Part shown: piece after piece, positions 20,354 to 31,150 of the stretch
Position numbering within the stretch: position 1 is the first letter of the stretch
Layout: each line of letters starts with the position of its first letter
Source of the DNA: Bilabrum cf. latius
Lineage: Eukaryota > Bigyra: Bicosoecida > Bigyra > Bicosoecida
Length of the DNA stretch: 64,000 nt
Reading direction: 5' to 3'
Assembly (NCBI GenBank): GCA_965178125.1
Contig: OZ237738.1
Location: forward strand, 1,240,001-1,304,000
The notes under the pieces: model-generated
What the model was told of the DNA's origin: nothing
Database searches by the model: none
The model's input: only the letters and a program-made list of their open reading frames with translations
Position numbers and translations under genes: made by a program

Positions 20354-21038
20354 AGGACGTCCCTGCGCCCGTCCCGCGCCCTCTCCCCCCCACGAGGGAC
20401 AGTCCGCCCCGAATCGACTGGTTCTCCTCAGTCGCGTCTCGCGCATGCTATACCACACTCGCCACAAATGTACACGCTACCCCAATCCTTGCATCGTCTG
20501 CGCCTCCAGGCTCGCTCCGATGCCTCCCCTTCTAGTCCTGCCCCATTCTGATCTGCTGTCTCCCTACGCACCCGTACGTCTCAGCCTTCGCCAGAAATCC
20601 TACTGCCTTGTGGTCTGGCCCCACTCGGCTGCCTCCGCTGCCCCTCCCTCCCCATGGGCCTCCACGCTCCCGAGCCCTACTGGCTTGCTCGGGCCTGTCC
20701 GTGCCCCTTCGTCGTCCCCGCCACGCGTCTGGTTAACCGCGCTCGGGGCATCCCGATCCTCCCCTTTCCTCCGTTCATCTTGGAATCCCCCTCTCCGTCG
20801 CCTCCCCCGGTGCCACCCGACCCCTTGGTGGGCCGCCGCCCGTCCACCCTGTCACCTCCGCCAAGCTCCCCCGTCTGCTCCTGTCCCCCTCTCACCTGGC
20901 CCCCTCGCTGTCACCTCCCGCCGTTGTTGTCCTCCACCTGCACGTGCGCTGCTGCTGTACCCTCCCCGTCGGAGCCCCCATCGCTGTCTCACAGCCCTCA
21001 ATCCCAATGTCTGATGACACAGATAAAGTAGAAAGAAC
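20354..21038. mobile_element. 685-bp GC-rich insertion of unknown type in B's MCP gene
   Basis: Sequence jumps from about 35% to well over 60% G+C at 20354 and back at about 21030. It is cytosine-rich on the plus strand (Pro/Ser/Arg read-through in all frames) and has no recognisable motif. The target sequence aaaaaaac before it resembles agaaagaac at its right end, so a short imperfect target duplication is possible. It is not a GT-AG intron at these borders. Excluding it keeps B's MCP frame (…KKN to GYALP…). A SINE-like or nonautonomous host element is possible; its composition matches the host DNA in this window. Confidence 0.55.
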
Positions 21039-21731
21039 GGATATGCTCTTCCTCCTTCATCCTTTTATGGTTCATCAATTGATGGAAGTGATGGAAACCG
21101 CGGTACTGGTTGCTATATGATTTTAAAACCTTCAGATGTTGCTACACTTGCTGGTGTTCAATCTAATGTAAATACTGGATTTAATCTTAAAGTTAATCTT
21201 TAGTGCTTCAACCCTTATAATAAATATGCGGATGGTGCGTATGAGGATAAATACGAGGTAAAAGTATGGATGTTTTATGATAATGTTCTTGTGAATGATA
21301 ACGGTGTCTATACTGAGGCTGGCGCCCTTATTGAGCCTTCTAAAGTGCTTTCTGAACTTGCTAAACGTGGTGATGCTGAAAGTGGTTCTAAAGGTTTCTA
21401 GCCTGTATTTGAGGATTTAGATAATTATGCTAATGTTATGGGTGGAAAAGGTCGTTTCTGGTCTAAGATTGGACGAGCCTTTAAACACGGATGGAACAAG
21501 GTTAAAGATTGGGCAAAAAGTGATTAGGCTAAAAACCTAGCGAAAACCATTAGGAATATAGGACCACTCAAAAGTCTAACAGGAGACAATAGTGCTCTTG
21601 GCAAAGCGGCGGCACATTATGGATATGGAAATAGTGGAGGAGAATTGAATAAACTTGGTGGAAAACTTACGATGCGTGGAGGTGCGGCAATGAAAACAGA
21701 CGATCTTGAGGCCCTTTTAAGCACATCTTAA
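21039..21731 (+). pseudogene. Major capsid protein of virus B, C-terminal piece
   Basis: Two hundred thirty codons continuing B's MCP, ending TAA. It contains a second-jelly-roll-like stretch (YEVKVWMFYDNVLVND) and a basic C-terminal tail (WSKIGRAFKHGWNKVKDWAKSD) analogous to A's MCP tail. LTMRGGA near the end fits an Ad-type protease site ((M)xGG-x). No stop other than UAG interrupts it. Confidence 0.7.
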
Positions 21732-21733
21732 AC

Positions 21734-21750
21734 GTTTAAAATGACTTAAA
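21734..21750 (+). promoter_or_regulatory. Virus B 17-bp promoter motif, copy 1
   Basis: gtttaaaatgacttaaa, ending 28 nt before the ATG of the 96-aa gene. One of seven copies with consensus GTTTAAAATGRCTTAAA, each 24-29 nt from an ATG. Confidence 0.75.
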
Positions 21751-21778
21751 TATATATTAACTAACTAATATATATCAA

Positions 21779-22069
21779 ATGGAAAAGTTAAATAAAATTA
21801 TTGAGAATCTACCGCCTACACACGATGTCTATATCCAGACAGAAATTGATGGAGTTTTGACCGTAATTTTTACAAACAGTGATTAGGTAAAAGAAATCAC
21901 CAATCAATTAAAAAAAGACAGTAGAGAGAAGCTATTATATCTCAAATATTCAACCTATAAATGTATTATTTAGACGAGGAATAAGTATAGAGATGATGAC
22001 ATTGTACTTCATTATTTGGCTGTTTGTCTATTAGAAAAGAAACCCATTCAATTATATAAGGCAAGATAA
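21779..22069 (+). CDS. Virus B protein of unknown function (96 aa)
   Basis: Ninety-six residues, two UAG-encoded Gln, TAA stop. Starts MEKLNKIIENLPPTHDVYIQ; mixed alpha/beta, charged, with no recognisable motif. It carries the B early-type promoter motif 28 nt upstream and follows the MCP on the same strand. Composition and UAG use fit its neighbours. Confidence 0.55.
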
Positions 22070-22120
22070 TCATTTTATTATTTATTTATACATATTAAAT
22101 AAATATATGACCTGTGAATG

Positions 22121-22233
22121 ATACTTTCCAAAGTAGGTTCATACTTTCCGAAGTTGGTTCACACTTTTCAAAGTAGGTTCATACTTTCCGAAGTTGGTTC
22201 ATACTTTTCAAAGTAGGTTCATACTTTCCAAAG
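22121..22233 (+). repeat. Tandem 20-bp iteron-like repeat
   Basis: Five full copies plus a partial of a 20-bp unit (atactttccaaagtaggttc) alternating between two variants (ccaaagtagg and ccgaagttgg). It lies in the non-coding gap between the 96-aa and zinc-ribbon genes. Exact 20-bp phasing suggests a protein-binding array (replication or transcription), but no function is proven. Confidence 0.75.
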
Positions 22234-22339
22234 AACTATTTAACCGGTCTAATTAATTAATATTTTAATAATATTAATTAATATAATCATCTATATCAAT
22301 AGTGTCTATTTTTTAAGCCCCTTTTTTATAATATAACGC

Positions 22340-22356
22340 GTTTAAAATGACTTAAA
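22340..22356 (+). promoter_or_regulatory. Virus B 17-bp promoter motif, copy 2
   Basis: gtttaaaatgacttaaa, ending 29 nt before the ATG at 22386. Confidence 0.75.
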
Positions 22357-22385
22357 GATTATATTATATAGATATTATATAGAGA

Positions 22386-22936
22386 ATGTGTAAAAAGTGT
22401 ATTGAACAAATATAGGAACATACCGGTAATATAAAATGGATGGACATTTAGAAGAAATTAATTCATATTGGCTCAACCGTTATTCAAGGTGATAAATTGG
22501 GTAATTGTATTTGTGGGCACGAGATACGAACCGAGCACGAAATAGAGCATACCCCTAGTGGATATGTTTTTAAAGTGGGTTCTAGTTGTATAAGTAGATG
22601 ATAAAGGATAAAGAAAATCAAATTCGTAAAAAATGTTTATATAAGTGGTGTGGAATATGTAAAAAGGATGTCGCAAGAGACCGATATAATAAGCACTGTG
22701 AAGGAATAAGACATATTGAGTTAGAAAAGAAATAGAATAAGTTAGAGGAAAAAAAGAGGAATGAAAAAAGATGTGATGTGTGTCTTTGTAAAATGCTTAG
22801 AAGTGATTGGAGGACAACCTGTAAGTCTTGTTATACGATTACAAAATATGGTAAAAAGGCGTGTAAAAAATGCGGAGTGTCTAGAATTAAAGATATGAAA
22901 TATTCAATTTGTTATAAATGTCATATTGGTAAATAA
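22386..22936 (+). pseudogene. Multi-zinc-ribbon protein of virus B, broken by a one-base frameshift
   Basis: The first frame (22386-22601, two UAGs) encodes CICGHEI...VGSSCI, a Cys-rich block typical of small viral zinc-ribbon proteins. It meets TGA at 22599. The +1 frame immediately continues a coherent Cys-rich protein (KWCGICKK, RCDVCLCKM, CKSCY, CKKCGVSR, CYKCHIGK) to TAA at 22936. The simplest reading is loss of one base near 22600. It could also be two genes or a programmed shift. Total about 183 residues with at least five CxxC knuckles. The promoter motif lies 29 nt upstream. Confidence 0.55.
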
Positions 22937-22989
22937 TAATTAGATATTAATGATAAAATTAATATTTAACATATTGATGATGGGAGTTA

Positions 22990-23188
22990 GAAGGGGCTAT
23001 ATTACAACCTTCTAAAGTGATGGAACTTTTGGGCTAGAAATACGTTATCAATCAAATCATCTTCATAAAACTAATCCATCCACGTTTTGCTAAATAATAC
23101 ATATACTAATACGCAATTTGTGGATATAGCCATCGTATGGATTTTATAATAGAGATAACCATATATATTTTAATATTCTAGCCCTTTT
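22990..23188. repeat. Dispersed ~190-bp repeat family, copy 1
   Basis: Shares blocks with 36715-36982 and 40908-41055: taaagtgatggaact, an atccac...gtggat hairpin, and atagccatcgtat near the right side. The ends ggggctatatta and taatattctagccc are roughly inverse to each other, so a MITE-like origin is possible. It lies between the zinc-ribbon gene and a converging gene. The interval 22937-23258 holds nothing else. Confidence 0.65.
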
Positions 23189-23258
23189 ATTAGATGGTCA
23201 AGGTGTTCAATTATTAATAAAGATATCATATTTAATATTAGTATAAATATTAAATTAT

Positions 23259-23804
23259 TTAGAAATCTTTTAATGCTTCTTGAAGTTGCTCTCTAAAGGC
23301 TTCTTCATCATCATCTTCATCATCTGGTTTCTCAACATTTCTATTATTATCACGTTTTTGTTTCTTCTTATTCCTCTTCTTAGTCTTTTTCTTGGGTCTT
23401 CTTGGTTCTTCTTCTTCTTCTGGTTCCTCTACTTCCTCGGGTATAAATTGACCGTATGACAAATTAATATATTTGATGGCTTTGTCCTTCTTTTTAATTG
23501 TCATTATGGGGTCTTTACTCTCAAAATTTCCTGTATAATAAATCGGGGGCTCACTGGAAAACATATAAATGTATGGAACAAATGGATTTTTGGCGCTGTC
23601 GGTCTTCATATCAGGGGTTAGATACAAACCATTTAATTCGTCTTCATCCACTAGTTCAAATTTATCTTCTACGGTATTATTAAAAAATATCCCTTTAAAA
23701 GTTTTAAAGAAGAATTGATTAATATATTTCTTGGCTTTCTTTACGGCTCCCTCTTCTAAAAGTTCCATTAATTCGCTTGGTTCATAACTCTCAAATTTTG
23801 ACAT
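23259..23804 (-). CDS. Virus B protein, helicase-N-terminus-like with acidic/basic tail (181 aa)
   Basis: Begins MSKFESYEPSELMELLEEG followed by KKAKKYINQFFFKTFKG. This weakly resembles the first about 45 residues of A's SF3 helicase (LMDLCNAGKQEECIQYLKQYFYRTHEQGG). No helicase motor follows; the C-terminal half is a run of Glu, then Lys/Arg (PRRPKKKTKKRNKKKQKR), then acidic residues. It may be a leftover or stand-alone version of the helicase N-terminal domain; this is tentative. No UAG in frame. Promoter motif 28 nt before the ATG. Confidence 0.5.
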   Translation of the reverse strand: MSKFESYEPSELMELLEEGAVKKAKKYINQFFFKTFKGIFFNNTVEDKFELVDEDELNGLYLTPDMKTDSAKNPFVPYIYMFSSEPPIYYTGNFESKDPIMTIKKKDKAIKYINLSYGQFIPEEVEEPEEEEEPRRPKKKTKKRNKKKQKRDNNRNVEKPDDEDDDEEAFREQLQEALKDF

Positions 23805-23832
23805 TCTATATATATTATAATAAAATAAAATC

Positions 23833-23849
23833 TTTAAGTCATTTTAAAC
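23833..23849 (-). promoter_or_regulatory. Virus B 17-bp promoter motif, copy 3
   Basis: On minus gtttaaaatgacttaaa, 28 nt before the ATG at 23804. Confidence 0.75.
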
Positions 23850-23934
23850 GCGTGTATTTGGCTTAAAAATAAAATATCGTTTTCGCATTTCTTGATACTT
23901 AAACACAAGATAACATATAATAATATATACGGAA

Positions 23935-24669
23935 ATGACAATAAATTATTAGTATGGTAAAATATATAAACTCTACTGTAAAGAAGACCCTTCAATTTAT
24001 AATATTGGTTCCACTGCTCAAATACTATTATCAAGCAGAAAGTCAGGGCATAAATCATCTTATATGAGATACAAGAATGGAAAAAGCTCCGTCTATATGG
24101 CTAGCTATAAAATTTTTCAAGCTGGAACTCCGGTCATTGAATTAATTGAGAACTACCCCTGTAATAGCATTAATGAGCTAAGGGCAAGAGAAGGTTATTG
24201 GTAGAGAAAACACCCCGATTGTGTAAATCTACGAATAGCAGGAAGAACGGATAAACAATACCGTGAAGAGAAGAGAGAAGAAATAAGAGCTAGAAATAAG
24301 AAATACCGTGAAGAGAAGAGAGAAGAAATAAGAGCTAGAAATAAGAAATACCGTGAAGAGAAGAGAGAAGAAATAAAGGTTCGGTAGAATGAATACCGTA
24401 AAAACAACAAAGACAAGATTAAAGAATACGAGTAGAAGCGCGAGGAGAGAATCAAAGAGACGAGACGAAAGTATAGGCAGGAACATAAAGAAGAGCTGTA
24501 GAAGAAAGAAAGAATCAAATACGAAAAGAATAAAGACAAAATTATCCAAAGGACTAGACGATATTATTAGGAGAATAAAAAAGCCATCAATGAGAAACGA
24601 AAACAAAAATACCACCAAATGAAAGCATAGAAATTAGAAAATATCAAAGATATATAGGAAAGCGTTTAA
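23935..24669 (+). CDS. GIY-YIG family endonuclease of virus B
   Basis: A 244-residue protein with seven or more UAG codons; TAA stop. The N-terminal GIY-YIG module is clear: YGKIYKL (GIY strand, residues 7-13) and YNIGST (YIG strand, about 25-30), an Arg-containing SSRKSGHKSS segment and a conserved Glu in ELRAREGYW. GIY-YIG nucleases occur in mavirus-type virophages and Tlr elements. The C-terminal half is a long charged helix with a 14-residue repeat (KYREEKREEIRARN) present three times, encoded by a 42-bp tandem repeat at about 24258-24383. No close copy of the 17-bp promoter lies 25-30 nt upstream. Confidence 0.8.
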
Positions 24670-24680
24670 ATTGGTTTAAA
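24664..24680 (+). promoter_or_regulatory. Virus B 17-bp promoter motif, copy 4
   Basis: gtttaaattggtttaaa, 24 nt before the ATG at 24705. It overlaps the stop codon of the GIY-YIG gene. Confidence 0.65.
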
Positions 24681-24704
24681 GATTATATTTTATTATATTA
24701 TATA

Positions 24705-25040
24705 ATGAAGTTTAAACTACCAGTTATCAAAAAAACCCAATTAATAAAGAATGGTAAACCTGTATTCAATTTCATATTTGAAGTCCGCCCTGATGGATAT
24801 AATGATTTAGAAATGAAGACTTTATTAAAAAAATATATCTAGAGGTTATTAAAACAAAAGCCCCATTTAAAGAATTATGATGCGTATGTTAGCTCTCTCT
24901 ACCCCATAGGCTGGCGAACTGGTTCACCATTTAAATTAAAGGATGATGTAATGCTATTCAGTCCTTCTTCTCGTTATACCTTCTTAAGTGATGAGCAAGT
25001 GAAGAGATTTATATTAATCCTCACTGCTCCGAAACAATAA
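24705..25040 (+). CDS. Virus B protein of unknown function (111 aa)
   Basis: Starts MKFKLPVIKKTQLIKNGKPV, one UAG-encoded Gln, TAA stop. Mixed alpha/beta and basic, with a YPIGWRTGSPFKL block. No family recognised. Same strand as and directly upstream of PolB; both have their own promoter copies. Confidence 0.5.
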
Positions 25041-25072
25041 TTACATTTTATAATTTAAACTTTATAATATGT

Positions 25073-25089
25073 GTTTAAAATGGCTTAAA
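25073..25089 (+). promoter_or_regulatory. Virus B 17-bp promoter motif, copy 5 (PolB)
   Basis: gtttaaaatggcttaaa, 29 nt before the PolB ATG at 25119. Confidence 0.75.
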
Positions 25090-25118
25090 AATATATTAAA
25101 TATAATATACTATAGGAA

Positions 25119-25854
25119 ATGATAAATTATGAAAATGTGTTAAATCAATTAAATATATGCTTTGGTAAAAAGTATGATAACCCCATTCAATCCGTGAAGT
25201 ATCTAGAAAAGGTATTTAACGGTAAGCCCATAACTACAAAGAACCTTTATAAACTTGTTTCAGGTTTAAAAATGGATATAGAGATTAGAGAGAAAGACGA
25301 TATAAAGGTCTATTATCTAAGTAGGAAAAAAGAGAGTTTTAAAAGGGTTTGTTTAGAATATAAAGATGGTTCATTTAAAGCCGTCTAGAGGATGAAACCT
25401 TTATTTGTGCGGTGCCATAAATCTATGGTTGTTAAATTAACCGATAAAGCCGAAATAATTGAAAAAGATAAATATAGAGTTGAGAGCCTAACCGATTATC
25501 ATTCAAAGAAATATTATCTTCATTACACCATTCACGAATGCCCAGAGGATGAAGATATCAAAGAATGGAGCTTAAGGCTGAGTATAGCAAGTGATGAATT
25601 ACACGACGAGAACCCATCATTAGATGTAATGAAATATGGAATCAGACAAACAGCCCTTCATTTCTTTACAATGTTTAATATGATGATAGATAGCCCACCA
25701 GATATAACCCCAGAGGAAGCGGTATTTATTGAAGGTTCAACGCGTGGCGGGATTCAATATCACAAGAAGGGACAATATGAGGAGTTTATCACCTACGATA
25801 TAAATAGTCATTACCCCGCCATTATGTCATCTAATTCACTACTACCATATGGAA
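25119..25854 (+). pseudogene. pPolB: Protein-primed PolB of virus B, N-terminal piece
   Basis: Codes for about 245 residues, beginning MINYENVLNQLN and including one UAG. It contains motif A YDINSHYPA (about residue 225) and a downstream LPYG block. It is cut by a tyrosine-recombinase retroelement at 25855, and the coding sequence resumes at 31281 in phase (736 + 704 nt = 480 codons) with no target duplication. PolB lacks its palm C-half as arranged. Unusually, the frame stays open from PolB straight into the retroelement's gag-pol frame. Confidence 0.85.
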
Positions 25855-26048
25855 ATCCTGGGGATCTCCAACGGGCAGTGTTGCACTCCACGACGCTGCG
25901 GGGAACGGCCGACCCAGCGACAATTCTGCATCTACGCCTGTTTGCGCTGTGGCACAGCATTCCGACTCTGCGCCAGGAAGAGCTGCTGTCGCACCTCTCC
26001 GCCCACGTGGAATTGCAATGGTACTTCTCGCACCGACTAGCAGCCTCG

Positions 26049-29000
26049 ATGCACTCATCCCCGCCACCGGTCGACGCTACACCCGCTCATCAGCCACCCC
26101 GTGAACCTCCTGTGTCATCTTCTGCCTCACCGCAGCCTGCGTCTTCAATTGACCCAGTTTCACCGGGCGCAGGCACGGCAGTGGACTCCGCGGTCGTTCG
26201 CTCGCACCCAGTGGAGATTTTGTAGCGTGAGGCCTCTGCACCTTCAATCGCTGCAATTCGAATGCAGAATTGGTTTTCTGATGATTTCTTGGCAACGTTG
26301 ACCTCGATCTTTCGCCAATCCGCGTTCATGCCGCGGTTTTGCTAGGCTGACGCGCTTCATTTGGACGCTAGCGGCCGCGATTTCGCTGCAGAACTGGCCC
26401 GTGCCCTGTTTGGTCAGGCCGTGACGAGAGCCAAGATTGAATCGGCTATTTTCTCGTTCACGAGCCGGCTTCATGCAGCTCTGCCGATGAGCAATGCCAG
26501 TTTTGGGAAGTTTGATGCGTCCAACTCGGAGTCGTCTGCTGCAGGCGGACGAGAAAAGTAGGTGCCATCTAGCGAGTTACTATGCACTATTTACTCGGCT
26601 ATTTCCTTTGCTTTAGGCTGTGTGCTCGTGCGCGCTGCTTGCGTGCATTCGACGGCGTCCTTGCCGTCCTGGTTGCCGCAGGGCAGCAGCTCGTGGTCGT
26701 GTCCAGCATCACTAGTGCCCGATTGGAAAACCCTGGGGCAGGTTCGCAATGATTTTCTTCGTTTGGTTAGTGCTTCCGGGGCTTCATCTGCATCGGCGTC
26801 CCGACTAGAGGTGGTGTTTGCCGCTGTGTGTGTGATACCACGCGGAAGTTCAGCCTTTGAGATGCTCTCCTCCCATGCTTGGCGCCATACAGGCGAACGC
26901 TGTGACGTTGAGATTCGTGACCTTGTTGGGAATGAGATTCCTTCGTGCTCTTCTGGCGACTGCATGCGTCTCCTACAATTGCTGCATCCGTGGGCCACTG
27001 AGGCATGCAGATCAGGCGAACCTGGCCTCGTGCGCGGACTGCTACAGGGAGTCCAGGCTGACATGCAGGCGCCGTCCCGTCGAGCAGCACTGTCCCGCCA
27101 CTTCGACCCCCGCGGGGGCAGTGGAGGCCGGGGCAGTGGAGGCGGGGGCAGTGGAGGCTCCAGGCGCAGCGGGGGTGACAGCGACCAGCCCAGTGCCGAT
27201 CGTGGCGGAGGTCGACACCGTCGAGGCCGTGGACGTGGCGGTGCAGGCCAGCAAGGTGGCCAGCACCAGCGTGCGGACCGGCAGGACGGGGGTTCCACCA
27301 GGAAGTCCAAGGAGCCTTCACCTGACCCCCCCCCACGAGGTACGTCACGTCAGAGCCAGCCCAGCACTCCAACACCAACACTGCCGCAGGGGCGTACGCA
27401 GACTACCACCACATCGGACGCGTGTGCTGCTTCCACACCACCTGTCATGTCAACGCCCGCGCTTCACCCAGTCCTGGTGGCCCTAGCGCGCCCTAAGCGA
27501 CCGCAGCGGCCGCCCACGGCGTCATCCACGAGGCTGCCAGGTAGGACGGACATCTCTCCAGCATTCGTTGACTGGGCATATCCAGCTCCGGATCCAAGCC
27601 ATGAGTGGGCAGGGACGACAGCACCCTCCGTCGAGGACTTCATACAGCGAAAGGACGATCACCAGCGTACCAGAGAATGTCCCGGCGAATTCGTGGAGGC
27701 TCCAGCTGCGACGTGGGACCGTGAGCGGCTCCACCTGAAGGTTCACGACGACCCGCTGGCATTCACGCCACGCAAGTACTTCGACAAGGTGCCTCGCTAG
27801 ACTGCAACACTGCGGACCCGGCGGGAGGTTCTGTTTGGCGGCCGCACACCGAGGAAGGCCCCGTCCCTTGCCGAGTTTAAAGCCCTCCCACGAGTCGAGC
27901 GTGTACTGGCAGCACTGAACTATGGTTGCCCCCTAGCCATCGTGGACGAGGTGCCCAAAGAGCACGATCTAGACTACAAGGACCGTAAGCTGTCTCCGGA
28001 AGAAAAGTGGGAGATCGCCTGCGAGATCGGGCGCTCCATGCGGGCTGGCGAGCGTGACTTCGTGTCACCCAAAGATTTCGACACAGCCCGGGCCCGGCCG
28101 CTGGTGATCCCCAAGAAGGACTCGACAAAGCTACGGTTCCTTCAGGACTCCTCACTCAAGGTGAACGGCCAGCGTACCGGTCTGAACAAGGCCATCGACT
28201 ACAGTGCAGCCACGCCTGTGCAGCAGACGAGCAGCATGGACGTGCTGCGCTCGGCAGCCGCAGCAGTTCGATCCTGCCCCAAGCGTGCCAGCGGATACGT
28301 CGTCGACATTTCCTCGTACTTTCGGGTCCTGCCGGTGGCAGTGGAGGATCTCCAATACAACCTGATCAAGCTGCCCGACGGGCGCATCGTGCAAGATTTC
28401 AGGCTCTCTATGGGCAGCTCATCATCTCCCGCCTTCGCAACTACGATCAGTTCGGCTTTGGCCCAAGCCCTCGAGGAGCAGTCCATTGGCAGGGCCATGC
28501 GACCCGGACGGAGACACAAGCAGAAGCAACGACGCCGGAAGCAGCAGCACGCCAACGCCCAATCCAGCACGACGGACCAGGCGCCCCAGGCGAACTCGTC
28601 AGCAACGTCCACCCCGCCTGCCGCTAGCACGACAACGGGACAGGTCAAGACGGCCCAAGACTAGTCCCGCCATTGGTAGGTCGAAAATGAGGTGTTTGTA
28701 GATGACTTTGCCTGCCTCGGCGGAGATCACGAAGTCGATGCATGGGCAATTCGAGCCATGGGGCAGCTGGACTCCACAAACTTCCCCGTCAGCATCTCGA
28801 AAGCATTGAAGCAAGGGGCCCCAGCCCCGGTGTTCGAGTACTTGGGCCTCACCTACGACTTGATCAAACACGAGGTGCGGTGCCCTAAGGACAAGGCCAA
28901 CGACGTCCTGCGCAGACTGCACGAGGCACTCACGACGAAGGGGATGCTGCTGTCTAGCTTTGAGACCTTGGTCGGCAAGTTGTCCTTCCTGTCGGGCGCA

Positions 29001-30584
29001 CTTTATGGTATGCGCGGTGCTCTACGTCCCCTGTATGACGCCACGGGCTGGGCCCTTCACAAGTAGGCCAGCCGGTCACGACCAGGTGAGGTGTGGGTCC
29101 CCACCTCCTTTGTGTCCAAGGGTGGCTTCACAGTTGGGGAAATCCTCGAGGGATTCCAGGTGGCTATCCAGCGCAAAGGCGGGCGCAGCTTTCCGATGCG
29201 GGGCACCATTGACTGTCCCATCCTTCGCACTGATGCGTCGGTGACAGGCTACGGCGCCGAGCTGCTTCTCCACGACAAGGACGGCAACATCACTTCGCAC
29301 ACCGGCATCCAGGGCACTTGGCCGCATCGCCTAGAGGCGAAGGATGTAGCGGCGGCAGAACTTGCAACATGTTTGTTGGCACTGGCGCATTGGCGACAGC
29401 ACCTGCGTGGACGTGTGGTGCGTTTGTGGTGTGATAATGATGCTTCCGTGTAGCTGATACGCTACGGCAGACCCAAGAGCCACATCATGGCAGCCTTACT
29501 TCGCCCTATCTTCGTACTGCAGACAACGCAAGATGTGCAGATTCACGTGAAACACATTCCTGGCGAGGACAACGTCGTTGCGGACGCTTTGAGCCGCGGC
29601 TCACAGGAGGCATACACGCACCTGGACGCGGTGTATCAGGTCGACTGTCCCACGCCGATCTGGAACACCTTGTACAAGCACGACCATTTCACGCTGGTGG
29701 CCACTCTGGACTCAGTGGGTTGCGCACGGCGTGGGGGCACTTCGACAACTTCCTCACGTGGTACGACATCGACCGCAGTTTCATGGACGGGCATCTTCCA
29801 GCAGCTCGCAGACTCTTCGCGTTCAGGCTCAATGCAGCGCTCTCGAGATTCGCAGTCTTCTTAGGGGAATGTTCGCCTCTCAGTGGCGGCACCATCGCTA
29901 CATACACCAGAAATGCCTAGCGAGTCGTCATCGAGTCCACAGGAGCGTGCGGCGTCCCACGGTCAAGCCAGCTCGACAGCATCCTCCGGTACTACCACAA
30001 AGCATCGCCATCGGCGCACCCGTTGCGTCGATCTTCAGCCCCACTCCGCGCAATCCGACGGTGTTTCTCGACAGCCGGTTGCAGCACAACAGAGTAGGCT
30101 GCTCGGACAGCTGTCTGTCTCTGCTTCTGTGGGGGCCTCCGGCTGGGAGAGCTCGTCGGTGCGTCCAGACGACAAGCCGGCCTCCAATGGCAGCAAGTGC
30201 AGTTCATCACGCGAGACGGACGCATCCATGGTGTTGCCATCCGCCTGGGCCTCCACAAAGCCGACGGCCCAGCCAAGTTCTCCATCCAAGCCGTAGAGCC
30301 CATCGCAGTCCATTGCAGAGCCGGACGATGGGCAGTCACAGGCAGCAGGTTCTGCGGCGTGCGAGCCTTCGTGGCGTGGGCAGCAGCGAGCCACGCCCCA
30401 ACTGCAGGCGCAGACGAAGACTACGCCCGGTAGCTGGCGCTCAGCTGCCCCACGTCAGGGCCAGTCTTCGTGGCGAACACGAAGCCGATCGTCAAGGCGC
30501 AGGTAGTACGGGCGCTCCGCAGCTTCTGCTCACGAGAAGTTGCAGGAGCGGTGCACGGACATTCCATCCGCATCGCGGCAGTGA
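26049..30584 (+). CDS. Gag-pol polyprotein: RT and RNase H of the retroelement
   Basis: The frame is in phase with PolB upstream; the first ATG inside the element is 26049. The N-terminal part is gag-like, with Gly/Arg/Ser-rich regions (about 27110-27300). Reverse transcriptase motifs: VVDISSYFRVLPV (about 28300), SMGSSSSPAF (about 28410) and FVDDF (about 28692, after two UAGs). RNase H: RTDASVTGYGAEL (about 29227), RLWCDNDASV and VADALSR (about 29579). The frame is formally open to TGA at 30584, but conserved coding ends near 29700, where the recombinase frame begins. A shift or overlap must link them. UAG-encoded Gln occurs at variable positions only. Confidence 0.8.
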
Positions 30585-30778
30585 TGTGTTTGGACCGTGC
30601 TGGGGTCGCCTTCGAGGTCATTAGGCGATTTGGCAGATGGAAGTCGGCATCTGCATGCGAGGTGTACTTGCGGGGCGTCAGGGAAGGTTTGCCTCCTCTG
30701 GAGCTCGGCGGCAGGAGCCTCGATTTGAACAGGCCAGTGTGGGTGCTGGCCAGCGCGCTGCGGCTGAACTTGGAGTGA
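29720..30778 (+). CDS. Tyrosine recombinase of the retroelement
   Basis: Overlaps the end of the pol frame in another phase. C-terminal catalytic signature: RLGELVGASR (first Arg, about 30140), HSIRIAA (HxxR, about 30564) and GRWKSASACEVYLRG (W/H position and nucleophile Tyr, about 30630-30668). This enzyme integrates a circular DNA copy into the target. The N-terminal start is uncertain: the frame is open further upstream (to about 29640) and no ATG is obvious, so translation may arise by frameshift from pol. Contains in-frame UAGs; stop TGA. Confidence 0.75.
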
Positions 30779-30818
30779 GCCACACAGCCGCAGCGTACAA
30801 GACATGGCGGTAAGATTT

Positions 30819-30948
30819 GGCGGAGTAGTGCACGTGCTCTTCCCAGCCCCGGTCAGTCCGGTCAAGGGTCGCGCACAGGCACAGCTTTGTCAGGTCTTGC
30901 CATGTCTGATTGTTAACGAGACTAGGTTGCGCGTACACTCTGGCATCA
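30819..30948 (+). repeat. Split direct repeat B1
   Basis: A 130-bp repeat exactly repeated at 31151-31280; ends tggcatca. The 202 bp between copies (30949-31150) are the A2 segment. Confidence 0.88.
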
Positions 30949-31150
30949 TGATCCTAACGCCGGATGGGGTTCGGTGTTGATGCCAGAGTGGGAGCGCGTG
31001 AACGTCTCGTTGGGTTCCGATGGCGGTTGCGACCGGGAAGGTGCGACCAAGCCAACGGATTGCTTGCGATGACGCGCATACCCTCTCTGTGTTCAGGAGA
31101 GGGGCGGAGATTGGGTACTTTTTGCCCACCCTCCCAACCCCCTCCTCCTC

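Noticed and set aside
20445-21031. Pro/Ser-rich ORFs in the GC-rich insert
   Set aside because: Open in several frames because the DNA is C-rich and poor in stops; no motif.
22121-22233. CRISPR-like array
   Set aside because: Repeats are contiguous with no spacers and the sequence is eukaryotic/viral.
26591-27381. Minus-strand ORFs inside the retroelement gag region
   Set aside because: Shadows of the plus-strand gag-pol frame in GC-rich DNA.
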